This document shows, one piece after another, positions 36,229 through 45,955 of a DNA stretch of 64,000 bases. Numbering within the stretch: the stretch's first letter is position 1; each line of letters begins with the position of its first letter. The notes beneath the pieces are model-generated. The model made no database searches, had not been told where the DNA came from, and saw only the letters and a list, made by a program, of their open reading frames with translations. The translations under genes were made by a program, and so were the position numbers. Source of the DNA: Promerops cafer (Eukaryota > Chordata > Aves > Passeriformes > Nectariniidae); assembly GCA_013398275.1 (NCBI GenBank), contig VZSE01005864.1, positions 572,040-636,039 on the forward strand. Direction: 5' to 3'.

Positions 36229-39200
36229 CCCCTGCCTGCATCCCCAGAGCTCCATCCCCGAGCCTGGCACCTGCTGTGTCAGTGTGGCAGGATCCTGAGC
36301 TTCCCAAAACGTCCTGCCCACAGAAGCGCTGCCCACCCGTGGAATCAGTCTGAGTGTTTCAGGGGTAATTAATTAGCTGGACCATTTCTGTGTGTACACA
36401 GGAGCAGTGAGCAAGTTTGTGTGCTTGTGGTGCCACAGGCTCATCAGAAGGATTAGATGTCCCCCCCACTGCTCTTCACTGCACCCAGCACACGTTGAAC
36501 CCAACGTGTGGCATTTCCAGGCCAGGGTGCAGTCAGAATTCCCTTGTTTATCAGCACGAAGAATGATGTCATTTTGACAAATAACACACCACCAAACAAA
36601 TATGTTTGATTTGGCTCTAGCGAGCGTTCATAAATCCTAAATCTTTCCTCACATCCTGGGCAGTGCAGTTTATCTGGCTGCTTGAATGACCTCTGAGGGA
36701 GGAGATCTTCCCAGCAGCTCTCCCTGCACAAGAGCACATGGTGCAGACCCAAAGCCAAGGGGGGAATGCATTCCCCGTGCCTTTCTCCCTGCTCCAGCCT
36801 GCCACGACCTTGCCAAGGGAAGGGGACACTTGGCACCAGAGCCAAGCACCTTCTGCAGAGGGTCTCCTCCAGTGCCCTGAGATAGCTGCCCACAGCCAGT
36901 GGAATATTTTCCTAACAAGGGGAGAAAAGGAGGAGGTTTCACTTGGCCAACAGCTGGCTGTCAGTTCCCAAACCCGTCCATCTCCGACGCTCCTGCCTCT
37001 GAGCCTTTTGTTGTCAGCACAGACCTCTCCAGAGAGGGAAGAATGAAGCCTCTGTTATCTGGAAGGGTCTCCCCAGTATCTGGGGTGACAGACAACACTC
37101 AGAGAGGAGCTCACACCCTCTGCCTGCTAATAATGGAGGAGAACTGACAGCATGAGCTGCAACACCCACATCAGATGGGCTGGAGAGGAGTCTTTGTTTT
37201 TCAGATGCACATCTATGATCTCTTTTCTCTGTTTTACTAGGCTCTGCAAGACTCAGCAGCTGGGCAGCATTTCGAAAGAAAATCTGCATCTATAGGACTG
37301 AAGAAAGCAAGTTTCTGTTACCAACAGAGTCTAGACTTGTTCAATAGCTCACAGAAAGTGTGATGATCAGCACTGATAGGCAAGATAGATAACAGAAACA
37401 GCTGACCTTTCACTTGATTAATTCATTCTCCAAATTTGCATGACGGAGACAACTGCCTCTTACTTGAGACTCCTTGTCATGTGGACCTCTGGGAACTTTA
37501 CTAAATAAACCTGGCACATAATTGCTACCCACAATATTTTGTAAGATTAATTTTAGGTAACAGCTGCGGCAGGCCAGTTAAAATTGGGGGAAATCACTTA
37601 TTTCTATCATTGTATTACCAAAAGCAAGCATAGAAAGAAAACTAGCAGTGGGCATACACAAAGATGACCTTTTTGGAAAGAGGACTGGTCTCAAATCAGG
37701 ACACAGGAACATGCAGACAACCCAGAGAGGGTTATATTAACTTTAAAAGACCTTGCTTACCAATTTAGGCAAATATGCAGCAATTACCTTGTTGCGCTGT
37801 TATGCTAAATAATTCCTTGAATATGAGCATGTGAGTTAATACTGAATTTTCTGGGAATATGCTGCTAGACTTGACACTAAACATATCCTGCTGGGTAGCC
37901 AGGGCATGTCAGGCTGTGGGCTTCTCAGACCTCATAAAGTAAACAAGGTTAAGGCTGGTCAGTACATGTCTGGGGCATCTCCAAGGAAAATCCAGGGTGC
38001 TATCAAAAGCAGTGTAGCTAAATCAGTTGCTGGCACTCTTCCCTCTGAGTCAGTTCTGAAGTGATATCCCGATATGCTTTGGGGACACTATTTTTGGTAG
38101 AGGTGCTGGCTTGTAGACAGGATATAAAACTGAGGTCTTGACCTCCCAGGATTATTAAAGAGCCCATGAAAAACAGTGCAAACCCCTGTGTCTGGAACAG
38201 ATAAAAGCTGAATCTTCATATTTTTCCCACCAACACCTCCTTTCTTATTTCTAATAAAGTCCATGCTCTTCGTGCACGCAGGTGCCCCATCCTTGAAGGT
38301 GGTGCACGTCAACTGCAAGCAGAGGGAACATCTCAGACACAGCTCATAATTTGCAAAACATGCTGAGTGCTAGGATTTCTGATACCCAGTGTTTCAGTTT
38401 AGTTACAATAAAATATCAGGGAAAATTAATAAGCTTGAAACACGACGCTCACGAGGTCAGTGCCAAGCTCTGGGGGAGGCTGGGAAGGCTCCAGCCAGGA
38501 GTGGGGCACTTTCCTTGGAGAAGTGCACACATGGAGCACGGCTGACAGAGTCCAGAGGCAGCTCTGCAGTGCAGGGCTCCTCCAGCCAAGATAAGGCTGT
38601 GGGGAAGTGGGATGCCTTGCAGAGGGGGAGGTGAACCCTTCGGGCTTCAAAAGCCTCACGCTGCCACGCTGAAATGAAGTGACATAACACGGAGACACTC
38701 AAATCCTGGTGACAACCTGGGTTTGTCCACCCTGGCTGCAGGTACCAGCCAGTCTCTGCTCCCTGGACAGCCAGGTAGATGCCAAAGTCTCTGCTTAAGC
38801 ACTTCAGCAAGTGAACTGATTCGCAAATGTGCTGAGCACTCAGCAGCTCCTCTTGACTTCTGAGTCCTCTTAACTTTGCCCTTCTCTCAAAATCCCCACC
38901 AGTTGTCAGGGAAGGAAGCTCAGGAGAAATGTTTTCTCCAACATTTTTCCCTCTGCCTCTCTTCAGGGCATATAGCTCTCATGTATCTCCCACTTGCCAT
39001 GCTTTCCTTGTTTTGAATGTAAAGCAAATTTACTAGCTAGTGTCTTTCCAAAAGAGGAAATAAACCAGGAAAATCCTCTGAGAAACTCTGTATTCTAACT
39101 CAAAACCACAGATTTTCTACTAGGTTTGTGCCAGTTAGATTCTAGCCCCAGAATGACTTAAATTACATGCTCAGAGCCAGCACACAAATAAATATTTCTG

Positions 39201-39351
39201 CTATCTAGGAGGAGAACCATTTTTATAATTTAAAGAGATTGGTTGCACCCTAAGGTTTTAAAGGGGCACAGAGCTGAGGGTTTCATCTGCAGCTGTGGTG
39301 ATTGGTGATAATGTGATATTATCCCACAGCTCCATACTAGCTGGAGAAAAG

Positions 39352-39530
39352 ATCACAGAATGGTTTGGGTTGGAAGGGACCTTAAAAATCAGCCAGTTCC
39401 ACCCTGCCATGGGCAGGGACACCTTCCACTTCCAGGTTGCTGCAACTTGGACACTTCCAGGGATGAGGCAGCCACAGCTTCTCCGTGCCAGGGCCTCCCC
39501 ACCCTCACAGGGAAGAATTTTTAGATCCCT
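39352..39530 (-). mobile_element. CR1 LINE 3' tail
   Basis: Antisense CR1 tail beginning 'tcacagaatggtttgggttg', followed by 'gaagggacc', 'ccatgggcagggacaccttc', 'acttggacacttccagggat' and 'ccaccctcacagggaagaat'. The usual 'gggcaacctg' block between 'cttct' and 'gtgccagggcctc' is missing, which points to a small internal deletion. It is 0.9 kb downstream of exon 4 in transcript direction and sits in the transcript sense orientation. Confidence 0.93.
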
Positions 39531-39927
39531 AAAAGACTTGTTCCTACAGGCCTGGCTTAGCAGCAGTGTCTCTGCAAGACCCTGTCCATACTCTTTCCTT
39601 GGACTATCTGGATTATGTCATAGCAAAACTCAATCAATGCACCTCTGATCAATGAATGGGGTGGTGACAGGTACTCTTAATTCGGTGTTGTTAGTGAGTA
39701 TTGACAAGCCTGTAATGATCCTGCTGCAGCGTGTCACTCACGCTGGGGGCATTAGCATTCTTTAAAGGTCAAAACCCAAATCCTTCTCGAAGACAGAATT
39801 CCATACAGCTAATGGAAAACGTGGGCCTGGGGAAGCCAGGATGTGTGAGATTATCAGGGCTGAAGTTGGCACAGTTGTTGGCATTATTAATGACTTCAGC
39901 AACTTGCAGGTGTACAAACACCAAATT

Positions 39928-40025
39928 CAGAGAATACCCTGAGCTGGAAGGAACCCACATAGATCATCAAAGTCCAACTCCTGGCCCTGCACTGGGACAG
40001 CCCCAAGAATCACACACACAGACAT
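39928..40025 (-). mobile_element. CR1 LINE 3' tail, different subfamily
   Basis: It contains 'ctgagctggaaggaacccac', 'agatcatcaaagtccaactc' and 'ctggccctgcactgggacag', then 'ccccaagaatcac'. This is the 3' end of a second CR1 group whose tail reads 'gagttggaagggacccacaaggatcatcgag'. It is truncated to about 100 bp and followed by a short CA-rich stretch. It lies 420 bp from exon 4, in the same orientation as the CR1 tail at 39.35 kb. Confidence 0.85.
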
Positions 40026-40444
40026 ACAGCATGGATGAACGCAATGTGAAAAACCAGCATCAGGAAATTTCCAGGTAATTTCCAGAGGTCTGGTTACAAT
40101 GCAGCCCTTGGATCCTCCAAGGGATCCATGGGAAGCTGATTTCTGATGCATTTGTCTGCACTCTGCCCATTTTCAGCTGGGTACCAGACGAGCTTACCAA
40201 CTTGCACACGCAAGTTTGCAGAATGGAATTATTTATCAGCTCACTTTAAAATTCTGCTGGTTTGTTTTCACCCATTAAAAGAAGTGGCACATAAATGCTG
40301 TCCACTGGCAAGAAGAGGGGAGAAGAGAGTCCTAATTTTCAAGATGCTGTTTCTGAATTGAGGAAGGGAACAATAAGAATCAAAGGAAAAAAAACCAACT
40401 TGGATTGCAGAAACCACATAAACCGGCCACAAAATGATACTTAC

Positions 40445-40519
40445 TTTGTGAGACTCTTACTAGCTCAGTCACACTGAAAACACCTGATGTGACAAAACTG
40501 TCCTGGAAGCCCAAATGTC
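40445..40519 (-). CDS. NFIA: NFIA coding exon 4 (75 bp, internal)
   Basis: This is an internal exon of nuclear factor I A, a nuclear dimeric factor that binds TTGGC(N5)GCCAA sites and acts in glial, neural and blood-cell differentiation. Read on the minus strand it encodes a segment containing GHLGFQDSFV and, near its end, ELVRVSQ, which as I recall it is identical to mammalian NFIA (roughly residues 209-234). The acceptor is a pyrimidine-rich tract ending in tttgtag. The donor is AAA|gtaagt. The exon begins with two bases completing a Gly codon and ends with one base of a Thr codon that is completed by exon 5. At 75 bp it is phase-symmetric, so skipping it would keep the frame. The segment lies just after the DNA-binding domain, where the regulatory C-terminal half begins. 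The NFIA-type sequence, together with the downstream exons, separates it from NFIB, NFIC and NFIX. Confidence 0.96.
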
Positions 40520-42095
40520 CTACAAAACAAACAGAGTGAGAGAACTGAGATTAGCTTTAAGCATTTAATGACAGTATTCTCAAATACTTTACTTTCATTT
40601 AGACTTAAAATGTGACATCTAATTTCCCACTTAGCAGTAATTATTGTTTATGTAGGTGGGTAACCAGTCATACAGCTATGTAGGCTGCTTTGTGGTTTCT
40701 ATCTAGAGGTTAGGAAAGCTAACATGACACATCAGCAGGGAGATTTTTACATGTTAAAGCATCTCAACAGGAAATCTGAAACAAAAGAGGACTATTTTAA
40801 TAAACGGTTACCTTGGATGACCCCTAATGACTTCACAACTGAAATGAAAATACTGTACCTAGGAAACAGACAGGACAGCTAAGTTCCATAATCGTTTTAA
40901 ACATTATTCTCTAAAGAAACATCTGATCAGGGATGGGATTATCTACCCATTCATTATTACCAAACACGATTTAAAGACGTATTCTTCATTTTTCTAAGGT
41001 TACACTAGGGGGATCTTAGAAGAGCAGATGGTTAAAAAAAATTAAAATTAAGGCCTTTTCAACTAAAAAAAAAAAAAATTCTAACATTTAAAACTAGGTT
41101 TTGAAAAGAAAAATAAATCTCTGCATAAGAAAAAGTATTAACTTTGTGGACTGTCTGTAGGAACCAGGGCGGACGCATCCACGCTCACCTCCCTTGTGCA
41201 GGGAATGCCTCCACACTCTGTATCAAAATGTGACGGCACTTTACATAACAGTATTTTCCTTCTTCTCTGCAAACATGCCTACCACCAAATGTTCATTTAA
41301 TTTTCACGGGTATGCTCAGTGACAAAGGAGCAGCCCGGGCTGCAGCCCAGGCCGGGATCCGGCAGCTCAGGCGGGACGGAGCCGGAGCTCAATTAGAGGG
41401 AGGGCTGCACTCGGCCGGCCAGGCTGACCTCCTGCTTTGGGAATCAGGGTCACAGGAGAAATCGAGGGATAAGGGGATTATTAAAAGAACTGTAAAGTCC
41501 TGCTTGCCCACAGGATAAGTGGCATACCTTTTTAGGTTGTCCTACTTAGAGTCACCGATTCTGGCGCACGCACACATTTATTATTGAATGTTTTGCAGGG
41601 GCACCATCTGCTCCGTCGTTAATTGTTTGTCAGGCTCAGTGCGATTTCCCTGCATTCCACATATTCCCCTGCACCCCACGCTCACACTGGGAATACCTGT
41701 GCACCTTTCTCTAATGGCCAGAGCAACAGGACTAATGCCAGCTGCACATTTGTACTCCTGGCTTTGCTTTTGGGGTTGTTTAAACAAGCCCAGAATATCC
41801 CACTGCCATGTCTACCTGTGGAATGGGATGCAAAAAGAATGTATCTTCCCTACAGGTCTGCGGAGGGTGGAATGTCAGGCAATGTGTCAGGGAAAGGTTT
41901 GGGAGAGATCTGCAGGGAGGTGAGCCCCTCACCTCCAGCCAAGATCTCATGGAATTGTGCTCCTACACAGAAGAAGTTCCCTGTTTCTGCGAGGAGCCCA
42001 CGGTGCCAGATGAACACAGTCTCTAAGCTAACAGACTCGAGACAAGTTTCTGCATCAGGCATGTTTTTATACTCCAGCAATAATGATGAGTTTTC

Positions 42096-42181
42096 AAACT
42101 GTGTATATGTATATCTTTGGGCATCCTTGTGTATGTGTGTATACATATGTATTATGTACACAAACATATAAATATACACAA
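42096..42181. repeat. TA/TG alternating low-complexity tract
   Basis: Imperfect alternating purine-pyrimidine sequence made of 'gtgtatatgtat', 'gtgtgtatacatatgta' and 'acatataaatatacaca' blocks, with a non-repetitive interruption near 42114-42130. It could adopt Z-DNA or cruciform structure (inference). Confidence 0.7.
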
Positions 42182-42599
42182 ATCTGTCATGCTCCAGCTG
42201 TAGATAAATGTACTATAAAATATTGAAATTGATGCTGAGATTCAACACAAACAAATTCCTCAATCTGCAAACAACGTTTTTATTTACATCAAGAGAATAA
42301 ATTTTTCTCTACTCCAAATGAAAAAAAATGTTCTTACAAGCTTTTATTTTTCCTTATTTTCAATTTAGAAATAGCTCCCAGATAGCTGTAAGTGCTTTTG
42401 CCTGATCTGCTTTGTATTTTCCCACAATAAAGGTGATGACTACCTCATTCTGCTTTTTAGAAACGGTTGCTGCCCATACCCAACGTTTGTTCATTGCCGA
42501 TTTCCCAAGTATTTTTAATATGAAGATCTACTTTTCATATGCTGCAGCAGACCTGCCTATTGAATTAAATGATCTGTGAATTAAAAATAATTCTCTTAG

Positions 42600-42668
42600 G
42601 TCTTCACTGAAACCACTCATGTGCCTAAAATTAAGCATATGCTTAAGTGCCTTGCTGGATCAGGGCCA
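42600..42668. repeat. Ancient amniote repeat trace (MITE-like)
   Basis: The blocks 'taaaattaagcatatgctta' and 'agtgccttgctggatcaggg' recall a very old repeat, common in turtles, crocodiles and birds, that reads 'ttaagcacatgcttaagtgctttgctggatcggg'. I cannot name the family with confidence; Chompy-like MITEs are one possibility. It is short and diverged. Confidence 0.45.
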
Positions 42669-42914
42669 GGACGCTTACTACTCCGCAGAGCCCTTCGGAG
42701 GGAAGCCAGTCCATGCTATGTAACTTCTCACACTGTGCTCATCATGGCAGCATCTGAGCAACTTCCAGAAGTGCAGCCAGCAATGCCACGAACATCTGCC
42801 ACGTGTTGTTTTTTTCCGCAGCGCACCACACTGGCTCTGCTCTGGTGTCCACTCCCACCTGCACTTCCCAGGCAGGTTCCTACCACACGGAGAGTGAAGG
42901 TGAAATTTAAATAT

Positions 42915-42941
42915 GGGGGGGAAAAAAAAAAAAAAAAAAAA
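42915..42941. repeat. G7A20 homopurine tract
   Basis: Seven G run directly into about twenty A on the + strand. It resembles the G-to-A junction at the 14.0-kb gap and shorter ones near 15.13 and 30.71 kb. Confidence 0.9.
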
Positions 42942-45879
42942 GCCCGTATCACAGCCACGGTAGGATATTTGGCTGATTTTTTAAAGGGGAAGCCCAGAGC
43001 CCTTGGTAATTATCTAGTAAAAATGTGATTGTGGCAAGGCAAACCACGTTACCTTAACCTTTCATGCACAGGTGAAACCAGAAATGAAAGTGCTGTTTTA
43101 AATACATTCTAACTCTCAGGGCATGAGAGAAGATGAGTAAGTTATCTTGGGCATGCTGACTTCAATATTCCTATCTTGGGTACACTTGAAATGTCCACTT
43201 ACTCCTGCAGGAACATTCCTTATGGGAGTACATGTAATAGTAATCATTAAACAACAGCACACAACGAGCATGGCTAGATTTTTCATCCTTCAATACCAAA
43301 AATAAACATTTCACAAATGAAAGGCGAGTTTCACAACTCTCTAATTTGATATTTACTTATAAACGTTAGGAAATCGGGGGCTTGTCTTGCCAATCATTAA
43401 GAATACCTTGATACTCACAAAAGCCATGCCCTTGGCTTACAGCTGGATCATTAATGTATTTTGAGGTATGGCTGGTCTGTGAATCTGCAGTTCAGTAGAA
43501 GCCCATGGAATTTTTAAAGGCTTGCCTGGATGGCTCAGACTCAAAATCCAGGCCTAAGACTCTCATTTTTGTTGAGCTGGGATAACAGTGAGAGAAGAAA
43601 ACGAGGGAAATAGTACAAAGAACTTAAATGTGTAAAAGAAGAATTACTGGGAAACAGCAGCACTGACAAAAGATGTGAAGCTCACATTAACAGGGGTCAA
43701 AATGCAAAAAAATGTATCAATTTGGCTGCTCCACTTAATTCTGAATGAGAAGAAAAACAGGTAAAGTCAAGCAATTACATATGCAGATGTTAGCATTAAC
43801 AAGCTCCTGCACTGAAAAGATGATTAAGCATCCTGAAAGCTCCCAAGATTTACTTTTCATAGGGCACTTTACTGAAATACATGCACTGTGGTAATTTTCC
43901 TCAATATCCAAGAGATGGGACACCGAAACTGCTGTGTATGACAGGCTATGTCTGCAGCTTTGTGCAACAGTCACAGTTTGGCAGTAAAGCAGGTGTTCAA
44001 AATGAGCCTTGCAGAGTTCATTCCCTGCAATTTTGGGTACAAATTAAGACACGTGGCTGGCCAGGGCAGGCCCTGACTCAGCAAAGCTGTGGGACCACGT
44101 GCTTGGTTTCCATCACACGCCTGACTAAAGCACGTGCTCCCTGCCCTGCCAAAGAAAGATGGGCTGACAACCTTCAGGAGGAACTAAAATAAATGGTTCA
44201 ATCATTCCTTCAGTCAAGTCTAGGGGCAGGTAGGACTTAGCTCATCACTTAAGATCTCTCTTCGGCCCACAAGGATGATCATCTTTCCCCTAAGGGGGGA
44301 AAATACTCAGGATAATAAGACCAAATTGAATAAAGAAGATCAGGATAGTAACTAATAAATCATTGTGCACAACAGCACAGTGTTATTGTACCAGGTACCA
44401 CATGGAAAACATCTTTCCATAACTTGACAGCTGCTTTAATTGGGGAGAAAATTCCCAATGCCATTTACATATTCTTCTTTTGGATCCCAGCAAAGAATCC
44501 AGAAGAAAAGGCTTCAATTGCTGGAGCCTAATTCTGATCTCTCTCAAAGAAGTTTTAAACAAATCTTTCTCCACCGATCAAATAGAGTTTCACCTCATTT
44601 TCTCCTAATTTACACTGGCAGAGGAGAAATCAGGATTAGAACTTGTTGTCTAGTGCTATTTGTTTTGAATTATTAAGCAAACATTCCTATTTCAATGAGT
44701 AAACGTGTACAAAGGCAACTAACCTTCGTCCTAAAATGGAGTTTACAGGGAGAGTATTGTCTGCTTTCCCAATTAATGCAGTAAAAAGGAGTCTCAGACG
44801 TTGAGCTACCAATCAAGAGCTTGTGTTGTAGCTTGAGAAAATCATGACTGATGCAATTACTTTTATGTAGAAAGTCTGAATATAGTCTACAGGTTAAAGT
44901 TCATCGGGTTATTGTTCCTTAATTGAATATCTGAAGATGTTTTCAAGGTGCTCAAGGTATTATTGTTATTTAATTAGCAGGCTTCCTTGCATAATCCAAC
45001 AGTATTATTTTTGCTATAAAATAGTTAGACTGCACCATAAATATGCAAGGTATTTTCTAAAAAGAGATACAGCTGGTTTCCTGAAAACCAAGCTTAAATA
45101 AAACCGAGAGAGAGTTACTCCTTTGAAGATGAAGAAGTCCAAATCCAGTTATTTTTCTTCCACCACAATCTGAGTGACAATGTAATAAGCTTCAGAGAAC
45201 AGCTTTTTGGGAGACTTTGATTCCTTTTCAGTGTTTTGAAATTACACAAGTCCCCCAAACTAGCACTGAACCCATTTCTCAAGCTTTTTTTCATGTTCAG
45301 CATCTCACTATACATAGCCATCTTAAAACCTTAAAATAGTAATAATCAATTAGGGTTTCAAGCCTATTATCTTAACCAAATGCCTGATTAAAAGAAAAGC
45401 CCTCTCTGCTCGAAGTGCAACTTGATTCCTTTTGGTTTTATCCTCTATCTAGATAATCCCATGTTTCACAAACAATGCGGAGCAATAATGTGGATGAGAA
45501 AATTAATGTCTGTATCACACAGCTCACGCAGGCCTGGAGAGAGGGGATGTTATCAGAGGGAACCTGCCTCACCCCGAGGACTCCCAAAAGATCAGCTGTT
45601 CCACGGCTGCTCGGGCTGAGGAGGATGGGGGTGAGGGTGTTACTCCTAATCTGCATTCTCCAGCAAAAAAGGGAAGGACTGAACACGCGTGCTCCACTCA
45701 AAACCTTCATAACATTTACACTCTGCTTAATTGGAAGGTGAGTTTATCAAGGCTGGGCTGACCCAGCTGAGGCAGCCCTGGCACTGCTTGAGAAATAGCT
45801 CAGCTCTATCCCATGCTGGAAATACAGAGCAAGATCCATGGGGCTAAGCTGTGTATCTAAAAAAAACTAACTCTGAATC

Positions 45880-45955
45880 TCAAAAAAATGGAGATGGAAG
45901 AGACCATCTATGCCAGCCACAATATTCTGTCCAAGGGAATGTCTGTGCCATTCTG
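45880..45955. repeat. Possible ancient interspersed repeat trace
   Basis: The block 'atggagatggaagagaccat' followed by 'atgccagccac' recalls the antisense tail of an old amniote CR1-like element ('gagatggaaagggaccattg...'). The similarity is short and the rest does not align by eye, so this is a weak call. Confidence 0.3.

Larger units (their letters stand above)
31479..40444 (-). other. NFIA: NFIA intron 4 (8.97 kb, complete)
   Basis: Complete intron between exons 4 and 5 (gtaagt ... ttccccag on the minus strand). It holds an ATT microsatellite with an embedded gap (31.7 kb), CR1 tails at 34.2 kb (+), 39.35 kb (-) and 39.93 kb (-), a short 19-20-bp tandem array (34.4 kb), and a GC-rich patch with a 29-bp tandem duplication (about 35.9-36.3 kb). 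The remainder is unique intronic sequence with no supported exon. Confidence 0.9.

Noticed and set aside
35812..36372. 186-codon open frame on the + strand
   Set aside because: It lies in a GC-rich patch with a tandem duplication, where stops are rare. The composition is low-complexity and no domain is visible.
41623..42171. 182-codon open frame on the + strand
   Set aside because: No recognisable domain. It ends in a TA/TG-rich low-complexity tract, and overlapping frames on both strands point to chance.
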